Origin: JBMOPD01 sp049323615 | Lineage (GTDB): Bacteria > Bacillota > Desulfotomaculia > Desulfotomaculales > Desulfocucumaceae | DNA: 23,396 bases | Direction of reading: 5' to 3' | Assembly (NCBI GenBank): GCA_049323615.1 | Contig: JBMOPD010000096.1 | Span: 1-23,396, forward strand | Shown: piece after piece, positions 1 through 7,463 of the stretch | How positions within the stretch are numbered: the first letter of the stretch is position 1 | Layout of the letters: each line of letters begins with the position of its first letter | Translations under genes and position numbers: made by a program | Notes under the pieces: model-generated | Database searches by the model: none | What the model saw: the letters and a program-made list of their open reading frames with translations, nothing else | What the model was told of the DNA's origin: nothing

Positions 1-21
1 CAATTGCCGAATTTTTACCAC

Positions 22-81
22 GAGACCTCACTCCTTGCCTGGGAGTCGGCTACTTCTTATGAAGTAACCTCTAGAGGTCTC
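22..81 (-). other. Compact three-way-junction RNA-like structure
   Basis: An 8-bp outer stem (22-29 with 74-81, GAGACCTC/GAGGTCTC) encloses two hairpins: ACTCC/GGAGT (30-34 with 42-46) and a 9-bp stem (48-56 with 61-69) closed by a 4-nt loop. The 50/67 pair is a C-A mismatch read on the plus strand but a G-U pair on the minus strand, so the minus-strand RNA folds without mismatch. It lies about 50 bases downstream of the permease stop codon. No known riboswitch or ribozyme core was recognised: no hammerhead CUGAUGA/GAAA and no purine-riboswitch junction. It may be the leader of a gene beyond the window, a 3' UTR element or a mobile palindrome. Confidence 0.45.
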
Positions 82-83
82 AT
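57..83 (-). CDS. Possible 8-codon leader peptide
   Basis: On the minus strand, GGAGGGG (94-100) precedes an ATG by 10 nt. The reading frame MRPLEVTS ends at TAA (57-59), inside the loop of the second hairpin of the three-way junction. Its codons overlap the 5' arm of the outer stem, so a translating ribosome would remodel the structure, as in attenuation leaders. The gene it might control would lie beyond the left edge of the window and cannot be seen. Such a short frame can arise by chance. Confidence 0.2.
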   Translation of the reverse strand: MRPLEVTS

Positions 84-133
84 TTCTTTATTACCCCTCC
101 AGACACCTACTAAAAATATACACTGCCGGCGTC

Positions 134-1177
134 CTAATCCACAAGAAAACCGAAAAACATACCGGTAAGGGTCGCCAAAACAACCACCAGAAGTACATAT
201 ACCGATGTTTTCTTTACCCCCATAACCCTGCCGATAACAATCATATTGGGCAGGCTTAAAGACGGTCCAGCCAGCAGAAGTGCCAGCGCGGGGCCTTTTC
301 CCATGCCCATGTCCAGTAAAGCCTTTACTATGGGCACTTCAGTCAGGGTTGAGAAATACATCAGGGCCCCGAAAACCGACGCCACGGCATTGGCCGTAAG
401 GCTGTTTCCACCCACGGCAGCTTCCACCCACTGCTGCGGAATAATGGCTTTGAGCATCCCGGCCACAAATACACCGGCTAACAGGACCGGGAAAATCATT
501 TTTACAAACTTCCAGGTTTCCCTCAGCCAGTCCACAACCTCGTCCTTCGTGTACCAGAAAGCCAGCACCAGGGCCATTGAATTCAAAAGTGTAATCAAGA
601 TGGCTATCTTGGACCACAGGGGGATGCCTGCCGTACCGAAAAGGAGTATGGCCACCAGTACGCCGAAGAAGGCCAGCAACTGGATTACCGGCTTGCCCTC
701 CCCGCCGGCGAACATGCTCTCGTCCTCTTCCTTGAGTTTTTCCTCTTTCCGGAAGATGAGGGCCATCAACAGTCCGATCACTATGGAAAAGATAATGGCC
801 CCCGCAGCCCTGGCCACCCCCAGTTCCCAGCCCATTTTGCGGGCGGTGAGCACTATGGCCAGTATGTTTATGGCCGGGCCGGAAAAAAGGAAGGCAACCG
901 CCGGTCCCAGACCCGCCCCCTTTTTATGAATACCGGCAAACAGGGGCAGTATGGTACAGGAACATACCGCCAAAATGGCCCCGGAAACGGAAGCCACCCC
1001 ATAGGACATCACCTTTTCAGCCCGGGGACCGAAATATTTAAGTACCGACCCGGTGGAAACCACCGCCGCTATCCCGCCGGCGATAAAAAAGGCGGGCACC
1101 AGGCAGGTCAGCACGTGGGCCGATAAATACTCCAGCAGTTCGTAGACCCCACTCATTAAGATGTTCGTGATAGTCAC
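134..1177 (-). CDS. ArsP-type permease (DUF318 / PF03773 family)
   Basis: This 347-residue integral membrane protein has about eight to ten hydrophobic segments in two similar halves, split by a charged loop near residues 143-160 (RKEEKLKEEDES). The C-S-C motif followed by TILPLF (Cys72, Cys74) is typical of the ArsP/DUF318 permeases, some of which export trivalent organoarsenicals; the substrate here cannot be told from sequence. GTG is the start, with GGAGG 9 nt upstream; an in-frame ATG at codon 8 is a weaker alternative. It has its own promoter (1220-1248) and follows the terminator of AOR operon 1, so it is probably a separate transcription unit. No ars regulator or thioredoxin-like partner is visible nearby. 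Confidence 0.8.
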   Translation of the reverse strand: MTITNILMSGVYELLEYLSAHVLTCLVPAFFIAGGIAAVVSTGSVLKYFGPRAEKVMSYGVASVSGAILAVCSCTILPLFAGIHKKGAGLGPAVAFLFSGPAINILAIVLTARKMGWELGVARAAGAIIFSIVIGLLMALIFRKEEKLKEEDESMFAGGEGKPVIQLLAFFGVLVAILLFGTAGIPLWSKIAILITLLNSMALVLAFWYTKDEVVDWLRETWKFVKMIFPVLLAGVFVAGMLKAIIPQQWVEAAVGGNSLTANAVASVFGALMYFSTLTEVPIVKALLDMGMGKGPALALLLAGPSLSLPNMIVIGRVMGVKKTSVYVLLVVVLATLTGMFFGFLVD

Positions 1178-1219
1178 TGTCTCCTACCTCCAAGACATGA
1201 TATATTAGTAATTTATTAT

Positions 1220-1248
1220 ATAATAATACGGTGATATTTAAAAATCAA
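1220..1248 (-). promoter_or_regulatory. Sigma-A-type promoter of the permease, with palindrome
   Basis: Minus-strand -35 TTGATT (1243-1248) and -10 TATTAT (1220-1225) are separated by exactly 17 nt. A perfect 14-bp palindrome, TTATTATATAATAA (1213-1226), covers the -10 and could be an operator, although AT-rich palindromes also occur by chance. Confidence 0.5.
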
Positions 1249-1260
1249 CCTTAAATAATT

Positions 1261-1285
1261 AAGCGGGGTGATTAAACCCCCGCTT
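1261..1285 (-). terminator. Terminator of AOR operon 1
   Basis: An 8-bp stem AAGCGGGG/CCCCGCTT (1261-1268 with 1278-1285) sits 30 bases after the stop of the MoaD-like gene. On the minus strand it is followed by AATTATTT, which is only moderately U-rich. Confidence 0.6.
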
Positions 1286-1315
1286 ATTGGTAATTGTTCA
1301 TACAGTTGATTACGG

Positions 1316-1594
1316 CTAGCCGCCGCCCAGTACGGCAAAAATGGCCAGCTGGTCGCCGTCCTTCACCGGTTCATCCCGGGTCAGGGACCATTCCAGCTTT
1401 TCCCCGTTCAAAAAAATCTGGTACAGGTAGTCCAGTTTACCCTCCTCGTCGAACAGCTCGGCCTTCAGGGTAGGGTACAGCCGGGTCAATTCGTCCAGCA
1501 CCTCACCCACCGTCCGGTAAACCGGGTCCAGCTGGACCTGGCCCACCCCGGCCATTGCACTAATCAGCGACATAAATTTTATCTGAATGCTCAT
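1316..1594 (-). CDS. MoaD/ThiS-family sulfur carrier protein (AOR module 1)
   Basis: A 92-residue ubiquitin-fold protein of normal MoaD length, ending in the diagnostic C-terminal Gly-Gly (AVLGGG). In MoaD the terminal Gly is adenylated and thiocarboxylated to donate the dithiolene sulfur of molybdopterin. AOR enzymes need two pterins and commonly have a dedicated MoaD-like gene beside them. It starts 15 bases after the ferredoxin stop and is the last gene of the operon. The Shine-Dalgarno is weak (GGGCAGG), which fits translation coupled to the upstream genes. Its partner MoaE and activating MoeB are not in the window. Confidence 0.85.
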   Translation of the reverse strand: MSIQIKFMSLISAMAGVGQVQLDPVYRTVGEVLDELTRLYPTLKAELFDEEGKLDYLYQIFLNGEKLEWSLTRDEPVKDGDQLAIFAVLGGG

Positions 1595-1609
1595 TTTGGC
1601 CTGCCCGCT

Positions 1610-2080
1610 TTAACTGGCCACCGTGGGCTCGGTAAAGAAGGGATCTTCCACGGTGTCCTCCCTGGCCTCCAGGACCAGCGCCCCGGTGGGACAGGCCTCC
1701 ACGCAGGCGGGAGCCTTTCTCCCGGCGCAGCGGTCGCACTTGATGGCCACCTCCCGGGTCACATCCCGGCCGACGGCGCCGTACGGGCAAACCATCAGGC
1801 ACATCCAGCAGCCGACACAGCGGGACTGGTCCTGAATGACCAGGCCGGTCAGGGGATCCTTGCTTATGCAGCCCGCCATGCAGGCGTCCAGGCACGGCGG
1901 ATCATCGCAGTGACGGCATATTTCCTGGAATTCGTACCGTTCGACGAGATTCTGCCTGATCCTGATTGCTCCCAGCCGGGGGTTGGTTTCTCCCCGGTGC
2001 ACCAGGGCGCAGGCGTTGGCACAAATCCGGCAGCCGGCGCACAAAGCAGGCCGGGCGTATATTTGCTTTTGTTTGGGCAT
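1610..2080 (-). CDS. Four-[4Fe-4S] polyferredoxin, AorA-like electron-transfer subunit (module 1)
   Basis: A 156-residue iron-sulfur protein with 16 cysteines in four clusters of four: 14/17/20/24, 55/58/63/67, 88/91/94/98 and 115/118/126/130, each ending in a CxxxC(P)-type element. An extra Cys71 lies outside this pattern. The layout matches the HycB/DmsB-like electron-transfer subunits and AorA of the Aromatoleum AorABC complex, which carries electrons between the tungsten subunit and the flavin subunit. The start is the ATG at 2080, preceded by GAGGAGG; longer in-frame starts run into the AOR coding region. It lies 28 bases downstream of the AOR gene and 15 bases upstream of the MoaD-like gene. 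Confidence 0.88.
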   Translation of the reverse strand: MPKQKQIYARPALCAGCRICANACALVHRGETNPRLGAIRIRQNLVERYEFQEICRHCDDPPCLDACMAGCISKDPLTGLVIQDQSRCVGCWMCLMVCPYGAVGRDVTREVAIKCDRCAGRKAPACVEACPTGALVLEAREDTVEDPFFTEPTVAS

Positions 2081-2108
2081 CCTTAAAACCTCCTCACTGC
2101 AGCATACT

Positions 2109-3974
2109 TCACGACAGGTCGCGCAGGGAATCCAGCTCCGCCACCCGTTCGGCCGGCAGCATGCCGTCGCCGTCCCAGCCGCGCAGCGCGTAGTAGTCGT
2201 CCAGCATCTTCTTAAAGCCCTGGCGGTCAATATGGCTGCCCCTGGCCCTGGCGCTGGGCATCGGTTCGTCGAAATAGCGGGCCGGCAGGGTGTCGTCCTT
2301 CCGGCTGATCCCCTTTTCCCGGTGGTTGATCAGGCGTTCCAGGTCAATCACCCGCCTGCCCACTTCCTCCAGTTCCTTCTCGCTGAACTCCAGCCCGTAG
2401 GCCAGCTTCACCAGTTCCCGGAAGTGGGTGTAGTTCAGGTTGCGCGGGCTGTTAAAGCCGTGGCAGATAAACTTGCAGATGCCCAGGCAGTCGATGGCCG
2501 CGTAGATGTTCTCGTGGAAATACACCAGGCGGCCCTTTGAGTTATAGGACATCGGGTTGGGGTCGATGGGCCCGCCGTAAATCTCTCGCCTTACCTCCGA
2601 CGGCAGGTCGAATATTTCCAGGGTGGGCCGGCTGCGCAGGTGGTCGGCCCCCCGGGAGGCGGTGGCTATGCCCAGGGCAAAGCCTTTCAAGTAGCGCACG
2701 TCATGGGGGTCGGACTGCGGCAGGCCCTTGACGGCAATTAGGAATCCGGCGGTTTCGGCGCCGAACTTCTCCACCAGGCGGCTGCCTTCGGCCAGCACGT
2801 CGCCGAATCCCCGCCGGTAGGCTATGTCGATGATGAGCCGGCGCAGCAACGGGTAGTCGCCGAAGCGCAGGCCGTATCCAACCGTTTTAGCGTCGAGATA
2901 TCCCTTCTCAAACAGCTCCACGGCCCAGGCAATATATGTGCCGGTGGAGGACACGTCCAGTCCCAGGTCGTTGACCAGGTTGTTCAGGTCAATCATCTGG
3001 CAGGTATCGGCCACGCCGATGTTGGCCCCCACCAGGACTTCCGTCGTATACTCCGGGCCTTCCCCGCCCAGCCGGTTGCGGTGGCGGCAGTGCACCACGC
3101 AGCCGTAGCAGGAAAGCATCTTGTCCACGTACTTGTGCACCTCTTCGGCGTTCAGGGTGTCGAAGAAGACAGTCTGCTGGCTGTTGTGGGTGCGGATGGC
3201 GCCCAGGTAGTTGCTCACGTCGTACAGGAGCGGGGTGCCCACCCGGCCCATGACGCCAATTACCTTGGACTTGTTCAAATAATCCCGCAGCTCTATGTAC
3301 CTGGACAGCATCCCCTCGGGGTCTGCCACGGGCAGTCCGCCGTTCCCCCTGGCCACCGCCGCCTTCAGGTTCTTGGATCCCCACACCGCCCCGGTCCCGC
3401 AGCGGCCGGCCGCGTTTTTCAGGCCGTAACGGGTGGCGGCAAAGCGCACCATGTTTTCCCCCGCCGGCCCGATGCACTCGATCTCCACATCGGACCCCAG
3501 GTCATACTTCATTTTAACCTGGGTGTCGCTGCAGGTCAGCCCCCAGTACGGCGAGGCGTCCCGGATCTCGATGCGCCCGTCTTCAATGTAAAGGTAAACC
3601 GGCGATGCGGCCCGCCCCAGGATGATCAGCCGGTCGATGCCGGCGAAGCGCATTTCCGGCCCGAAAAAACCGCCTATGTTGGAATCACCGATGATGCCGC
3701 TCTCGGGCGATTTGCAGGTCACGTTGTGGCGGCCGCTGTTGGGCACCAGCATGCCGGTAAGGAGGCCGTTCCCGATGATCAGCACATTGTCGGGTGAGAG
3801 AGGGTCACAGCCGGGTTTCAGGTATTTATAAAGGTAGTACATGTTCAATCCCCTGCCGCCTACGAACTTCCTGAGGATTTCGGGCGGCGTCTCGATGTAT
3901 TCCACGGACCGGTCGGTAAGATTGACCAGGGCGTTTAAACAGATCGGCCTCTCCTCGGCCGGGTGATGGGCCAT
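2109..3974 (-). CDS. aor: Tungsten aldehyde ferredoxin oxidoreductase, catalytic subunit (module 1)
   Basis: A 621-residue AOR-family protein of typical length (about 600-640). The [4Fe-4S] ligands match the Pyrococcus furiosus pattern: Cys289-x2-Cys292-x3-Cys296 in SCYGCVVHC, plus Cys500 in DCLGIC, which is also the second pterin-binding DxxGLC motif. GPEYTTE (306-312), NDLGLD (335-340) and RGADHLR (441-447) are further family signatures. Such enzymes oxidise aldehydes to acids, or reduce acids, at a tungsto-bispterin centre. The N-terminus departs from the usual YGWxGK start of the family, beginning with an unrelated stretch of about 12 residues. Start ATG with GGGAG upstream. The gene lies 32 bases after the flavin subunit, in one operon with ferredoxin and MoaD. 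Substrate unknown. Confidence 0.93.
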   Translation of the reverse strand: MAHHPAEERPICLNALVNLTDRSVEYIETPPEILRKFVGGRGLNMYYLYKYLKPGCDPLSPDNVLIIGNGLLTGMLVPNSGRHNVTCKSPESGIIGDSNIGGFFGPEMRFAGIDRLIILGRAASPVYLYIEDGRIEIRDASPYWGLTCSDTQVKMKYDLGSDVEIECIGPAGENMVRFAATRYGLKNAAGRCGTGAVWGSKNLKAAVARGNGGLPVADPEGMLSRYIELRDYLNKSKVIGVMGRVGTPLLYDVSNYLGAIRTHNSQQTVFFDTLNAEEVHKYVDKMLSCYGCVVHCRHRNRLGGEGPEYTTEVLVGANIGVADTCQMIDLNNLVNDLGLDVSSTGTYIAWAVELFEKGYLDAKTVGYGLRFGDYPLLRRLIIDIAYRRGFGDVLAEGSRLVEKFGAETAGFLIAVKGLPQSDPHDVRYLKGFALGIATASRGADHLRSRPTLEIFDLPSEVRREIYGGPIDPNPMSYNSKGRLVYFHENIYAAIDCLGICKFICHGFNSPRNLNYTHFRELVKLAYGLEFSEKELEEVGRRVIDLERLINHREKGISRKDDTLPARYFDEPMPSARARGSHIDRQGFKKMLDDYYALRGWDGDGMLPAERVAELDSLRDLS

Positions 3975-4006
3975 AAAATCATCTCCCTTCCAAACTTCCG
4001 GACAAG

Positions 4007-5371
4007 CTACCAGGGCCTCTCATCCCGCTCGCGCTCGGTCCAGGTTTCCTCGTTAAAACTCTTCTGGTACTTCTGGGTTATGCTGTAAGTCTCCGGCCAG
4101 CGCACCTGCTTGCCCTCCAGCTTTTCCTGGCGTTTTTTGCGCAGGAAGCCGTAAAACTGGTACCGTTCCTCCAGAATTGAATCCTTGATGATCCCCGCCA
4201 GCATTTGGCTTTCGATCAGGTCCTTTACGGCCCCGCAATAACCCAGGTCACCGATGAATATGGCGCCCTTCAGGCGGTTGTCTTTGAAAACCAGCTTCTG
4301 GTATATGCCGGCGTCCGGATTCTTTCTGATTTTCACCTCATAGCCTTTTTCGGGCTCAGCTTCGGGGTCGAACACCCCCAGGGAGATCACCGGCACCCCG
4401 TAAAAAGAAACCGAGTTCATCCCCAGGGACCCTTTATACGGCACGGGTGTCCCGGCCATGTTCAGGCCGGCGATACGCCCCTGCCCGTGGGCGTTGGGCC
4501 AGTTGGCGTTTACCCTCAGCGATCCCCTGGGAATATCGAGGGTTTCGGCCACGTCACCGGCGGCGTACACGTTGCTGTAGCTGGTCTGAAAATACCGGTT
4601 GACCACAATACCCTGGTTGGTTTTCAAGCCGCCGGCCAGTTCCAGGTCGGGAGCCACGCCGGTGGCTATGACCACCAGGTCGCAGGGCAGATCTTCCCCG
4701 CTGTCAAGGGTCACACCGGCCACCTGTCCCCCGCTGCCCTTAATCTCCCTGACCGACCGCCCGGTTAAAACATTTAAGCCGCCCCTTTTAAGGATTGACT
4801 CCACCAGCGCCGAGCCCCCGGCGTCAAGAACCCGGCTCAGCACGCGGGGTAAAAATTCAATCACCGTTACCCCGGCGCCGCCCTTCTGCAGGCCGTACGC
4901 CGCCCGCAGGCCGATCAGCCCGGCGCCGATGACCACGGCCCTTTTCTTTCCGGCCCGCAGCATTTCCATGATGGCCCTCGCTTCGGCACAGGTCTGGAAC
5001 GCCGTCACGCCCTGTAAATCCCGGCCCGGGATGGGAGGAAAAACAGCCTTCGACCCGGTGGTAAGCAGGAGGCGGTCGTAAGACACTTCCCCGCCGTCAC
5101 TCAAAATGACTTTCTGCTCTGCAAAATTCACCCCGCTTACCCTTTGCCCCAGCCGCACCTGAACCTTCATGTTCTGATAAAAATCCGCCGGCCGGTACGG
5201 CATTTTTTCTTCACCCACCTCACCCGCCACCAGGTGGGCAATCAGCGGGCGTGAGTAGGTATGTTCCGTTTCACTGCTGATTACGGTAACCGCACCTTCT
5301 TGATCAACTTTTCTGATTGACTCCACCGCCCCCACTGCGGCGGCGCTGTTGCCGATTATTACGTAATCCAT
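4007..5371 (-). CDS. FAD/NAD(P)-dependent oxidoreductase, AorC-like flavin subunit (module 1)
   Basis: A 454-residue pyridine nucleotide-disulfide oxidoreductase-type flavoprotein. It has an N-terminal FAD-binding loop (IIGNSAAAVG), a second dinucleotide fold (VVIGAGLIGLRAA, about residues 148-160) for NAD(P)H, and the FAD-binding NVYAAGD motif. It lacks the redox-active cysteine found at the equivalent of position 42 in NADH oxidases (here YSRPLI). By analogy with AorC it would pass electrons between NAD(H) and the polyferredoxin. A basic and acidic C-terminal tail of about 60 residues is longer than in its module 2 counterpart. The ATG at 5371 is chosen because AGGGGGGAG precedes it; a start 11 codons upstream has no comparable site. 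It is the first gene of the operon. Confidence 0.85.
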   Translation of the reverse strand: MDYVIIGNSAAAVGAVESIRKVDQEGAVTVISSETEHTYSRPLIAHLVAGEVGEEKMPYRPADFYQNMKVQVRLGQRVSGVNFAEQKVILSDGGEVSYDRLLLTTGSKAVFPPIPGRDLQGVTAFQTCAEARAIMEMLRAGKKRAVVIGAGLIGLRAAYGLQKGGAGVTVIEFLPRVLSRVLDAGGSALVESILKRGGLNVLTGRSVREIKGSGGQVAGVTLDSGEDLPCDLVVIATGVAPDLELAGGLKTNQGIVVNRYFQTSYSNVYAAGDVAETLDIPRGSLRVNANWPNAHGQGRIAGLNMAGTPVPYKGSLGMNSVSFYGVPVISLGVFDPEAEPEKGYEVKIRKNPDAGIYQKLVFKDNRLKGAIFIGDLGYCGAVKDLIESQMLAGIIKDSILEERYQFYGFLRKKRQEKLEGKQVRWPETYSITQKYQKSFNEETWTERERDERPW

Positions 5372-5520
5372 AAGCTCCCCCCTTGGATCCAGTATGGGCA
5401 CCACATGCCAAATGCCGGCGGGGCAAGTCCGGTCCTTCCGCCGGTAAGCAACTGATTAACGAAAATATGTTCCGGCCATCACCCCCGGGCCTCATGTTTA
5501 TTATGCTAAACATACGTTCT
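5372..5520 (-). promoter_or_regulatory. Long structured 5' leader of AOR operon 1
   Basis: From the expected transcription start (near 5523) to the first ATG there are about 150 bases without a gene. They contain a 7-bp GC stem CCGGCGG/CCGCCGG (5415-5421 with 5438-5444). A cofactor-sensing RNA such as the Moco/tungsten-cofactor riboswitch would make sense here, but I could not match its consensus by eye. Confidence 0.3.
5494..5513. promoter_or_regulatory. Inverted-repeat operator at the AOR operon 1 promoter
   Basis: A perfect inverted repeat ATGTTTA-N6-TAAACAT lies about 16 bases downstream of the -10 element, overlapping the start of the transcript. A repressor bound here would block initiation or early elongation. 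The binding protein is unknown. Confidence 0.5.
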
Positions 5521-5529
5521 TTATTATAA

Positions 5530-5558
5530 ATTATCAGATCTAACCGGGCAACTGTCAA
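5530..5558 (-). promoter_or_regulatory. Sigma-A promoter of AOR operon 1
   Basis: Consensus -35 TTGACA (5553-5558) and -10 GATAAT (5530-5535) on the minus strand, spacing 17 nt. This is the strongest promoter match in the window and the only one between the azlCD terminator and the flavin gene. Confidence 0.75.
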
Positions 5559-5600
5559 GTAAAAATATTTGTGTAATTCTGACATTTTATCACCGCGAAA

Positions 5601-5644
5601 AGGAAAAGCCGGTATCTCCCGCGGCGCGCGCCGGGAACACCGGC
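5601..5644 (-). terminator. Terminator of azlCD
   Basis: On the minus strand a GC-rich hairpin, GCCGGT/ACCGGC outer stem (5608-5613 with 5639-5644) and a CCCG/CGGG inner stem around a CG-rich palindrome, is followed by TTTTCCTTTTC. It lies 40 bases beyond the azlD stop. Confidence 0.65.
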
Positions 5645-5655
5645 TCCTGCTTGGA

Positions 5656-5683
5656 CCTAATCCCCAATCCCCAATCCCTGTCT
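5656..5683. repeat. Tandem heptamer repeat, four units
   Basis: CCTAATC-CCCAATC-CCCAATC-CCTGTCT runs in exact 7-base register and ends directly against the azlD stop codon. Related heptamer arrays occur at 8422-8456, 8864-8923, 16999-17012 and 20888-20901. Confidence 0.6.
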
Positions 5684-5989
5684 TCACACCATCAACATTT
5701 CCCACGCCATAACCCCGATTATCCCGCCCAGCACAACCACCATGATATTCACCCGCAGAAGCGCCAGCGCGGCGGCAGCCGCGCAGCCCGCTGCCGCCGA
5801 TCCCACATTGCCCGTGGAATAGAGAGCCCCGGGGAATACGAGGGCGCTCAGGGCGGCGAAGGGAATGAACTGTAAGAATGAATTAACGTAGGGCGGCAAT
5901 TTTATATTATTGAGCAGCACCAGGGGAAGCATCCGGGGTATATATGTCACTGCCCCCATGGCCAGCACAACCAGCCAGAGATTATCCAT
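5684..5989 (-). CDS. azlD: AzlD, small subunit of the branched-chain amino acid exporter
   Basis: A 101-residue hydrophobic protein with three to four membrane segments and the YIPRMLPL element near the first segment, characteristic of AzlD (PF05437). AzlD works with AzlC to export branched-chain amino acids or analogues such as 4-azaleucine. Its ATG overlaps the azlC TAA stop by one base (TAATG), so translation is probably coupled. Length is normal for the family. Confidence 0.9.
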   Translation of the reverse strand: MDNLWLVVLAMGAVTYIPRMLPLVLLNNIKLPPYVNSFLQFIPFAALSALVFPGALYSTGNVGSAAAGCAAAAALALLRVNIMVVVLGGIIGVMAWEMLMV

Positions 5990-6735
5990 TATTCACCGAC
6001 CCCCTTGGGAAAAATGGCGGCGCCCGCCGCCGCGGCGGCTATGGTGGCGATTATTATTTTCCAGCCCGTGGAAAGTCCGGAAAACAGGGGAACCCAGTAC
6101 AGAATCGAGTGCACGGCCACCGCCAGAGCTGCAATAACCAGAACGGGACCCGATTTTTTCAGGGCGGGCGCCAGCAACCCGATGAACATTGCGTACAGGG
6201 CAATGCCCATGCTTGATTTTACCAGTTCCGGAAGCCCCGCGGCCAGGAAAATTCCCGCCCATGTGCCCACGTTCCAGGCGCTGAAGGCCAGCAGGTTCAA
6301 TCCCAGGACAAACTCCGGGCTGATTTGCTGCTCTTTGCGGAAGGAGGCCACGGAAAAAGTTTCGTCGGTGATGCCGAAGGCCAGCACGGGCATCAATTTT
6401 TTCCATGCCCCCGGATCGATCCGCCGGGAAATCGAGGCCGACATCAGCAGATGGCGCAAGTTTATAATAAACGTGGTCATTACTATTTCCCAGGGCGCCA
6501 CCCCGGAAGCCATTAAATTAACGCCCACAAACTGGCTGGCGCCGGCAAAAACAGCCAGCGACATGAGTATGGTGATATGGTTGGGGATCCCCGCGGACTT
6601 CGCCAGCAAGCCAAAGGCGATGGCAATCGGTATGTACCCGACGGCAATGGGGACGCCCGCCTTCAGTCCCCCGGTGAATGTTAAAGGCGCTGAAATTGGT
6701 CGGCATTGTTCTGTAGTTACCGCTGTTCTGCTCAA
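5989..6735 (-). CDS. azlC: AzlC, large subunit of the branched-chain amino acid exporter
   Basis: A 248-residue membrane protein of the AzlC family (PF03591), with GVPIAVGYIPIAIAFGLLA, FAGASQF and INLRHLLMS signatures. It exports branched-chain amino acids together with AzlD, which follows with a one-base overlap. I place the start at the TTG at 6735 because GGAAGTGAG lies 6 bases upstream. An open frame extends further, to a GTG at 6810, but it has no ribosome binding site and would cross the TATAAT-like promoter region. The gene is divergent from the XRE-cupin regulator, which probably controls it. Confidence 0.9.
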   Translation of the reverse strand: MSRTAVTTEQCRPISAPLTFTGGLKAGVPIAVGYIPIAIAFGLLAKSAGIPNHITILMSLAVFAGASQFVGVNLMASGVAPWEIVMTTFIINLRHLLMSASISRRIDPGAWKKLMPVLAFGITDETFSVASFRKEQQISPEFVLGLNLLAFSAWNVGTWAGIFLAAGLPELVKSSMGIALYAMFIGLLAPALKKSGPVLVIAALAVAVHSILYWVPLFSGLSTGWKIIIATIAAAAAGAAIFPKGVGE

Positions 6736-6770
6736 AGCATACTCACTTCCACAACCTTCCCGCCCGGAAA

Positions 6771-6800
6771 TTTCTATATTATAATATACAATATGTATGT
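6771..6800. promoter_or_regulatory. Divergent azlCD / XRE-regulator promoter region with palindrome
   Basis: The 95-base gap between the divergent genes is AT-rich, with TATATTATAATATA-like -10 sequences and an inverted repeat ATACA-ATA-TGTAT at 6786-6798. It is a likely binding site for the adjacent XRE-cupin regulator. No clear -35 could be assigned on either strand. Confidence 0.4.
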
Positions 6801-6830
6801 TATATCGCACAATATCATCCGGAGGTCAAT

Positions 6831-7388
6831 ATGGAAGAGCTGCGCATAAAAATAGGGAAAAATCTGCACCGTATACGCAAAGAAAAGGGCTTAAGCCTGG
6901 ACAGGGTGGCCGGGATAACCGGGGTAAGCAAGGCTATGCTGGGCCAGATCGAGCGGGGAGAGTCAAATCCGACGGTGACCACTCTCTGGAAAATCGCCAC
7001 CGGGCTGCGGGTGTCGTTTACATCCTTCATGGAAGATGAAACACCCGCCGTGTCAATTATTTCCCATGAGCAGATTAAGCCTCTCCTTGAAGATGCGGGC
7101 AAATACAAAGTATACCCGCTTTTTCCCTTCGGCCGGGCCAAAGGGTTTGAGCTTTTCACAGTGGAGCTTGAACCCGGGTGCAGGCATGAATCCGAGGCCC
7201 ACAACGCCGGCGTGGAGGAGTATATCACTGTCTGCCGGGGCAGGCTGGACCTGGTTCTGGGCGAAGAAACCTATACAATACACCGGGGAGACGCCATCCG
7301 CTTTCCCGCCGACAGGCCCCATGCCTACCGCAACGGAGCAAAGTCTCCAACCAGAATTCATATGCTTATTCACTATTCTGAAAAATAA
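6831..7388 (+). CDS. XRE-family transcriptional regulator with C-terminal cupin
   Basis: A 185-residue regulator of usual length for the XRE-cupin class. Residues 6-60 form a helix-turn-helix of the HTH_3 type (SLDRVAGITGVSKAMLGQIERGESNPTV, helices two and three). Residues about 105-175 form a small-molecule-binding cupin barrel with PGCRHESEAHNAGVEEYI and GDAIRFPADRPHAYRN, carrying the usual His/Glu positions. Strong site GGAGG 5 bases before ATG. Such regulators often sit divergent to azlCD and sense an amino acid or related ligand; the ligand is not identifiable. It ends at a strong terminator. Confidence 0.9.
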   Translation: MEELRIKIGKNLHRIRKEKGLSLDRVAGITGVSKAMLGQIERGESNPTVTTLWKIATGLRVSFTSFMEDETPAVSIISHEQIKPLLEDAGKYKVYPLFPFGRAKGFELFTVELEPGCRHESEAHNAGVEEYITVCRGRLDLVLGEETYTIHRGDAIRFPADRPHAYRNGAKSPTRIHMLIHYSEK

Positions 7389-7418
7389 CTGCCAGCTGTT
7401 AGCTAAAATCTAAAAACA

Positions 7419-7452
7419 GGAACCCCGTGAGATAAGGGGTTCCCGCACTTTT
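7419..7452. terminator. Bidirectional terminator between convergent genes
   Basis: An 8-bp stem GGAACCCC/GGGGTTCC (7419-7426 with 7436-7443) is followed by a T-rich tract on the plus strand (ACTTTTATTTTA) and by TGTTTTTAGATTTT on the minus strand. It serves both the XRE regulator and the methyltransferase. Confidence 0.75.
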
Positions 7453-7463
7453 ATTTTATGGCT

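Noticed and set aside
22..81. Hammerhead ribozyme or tRNA as explanation of the three-way junction
   Set aside because: No CUGAUGA/GAAA core, no tRNA T-loop or CCA-proximal acceptor pairing.
246..929. Plus-strand open frame of 227 codons opposite the permease
   Set aside because: Low-complexity Ser/Pro/Ala-rich translation without domains, antisense to a clear membrane protein.
3081..3797. Plus-strand open frame of 238 codons opposite AOR 1
   Set aside because: Antisense shadow of a conserved gene; no ribosome binding site or recognisable domain.
5989..6810. AzlC starting at the GTG at 6810
   Set aside because: The extra 25 codons lack a ribosome binding site and cover the promoter region; TTG at 6735 has a good site at normal spacing.
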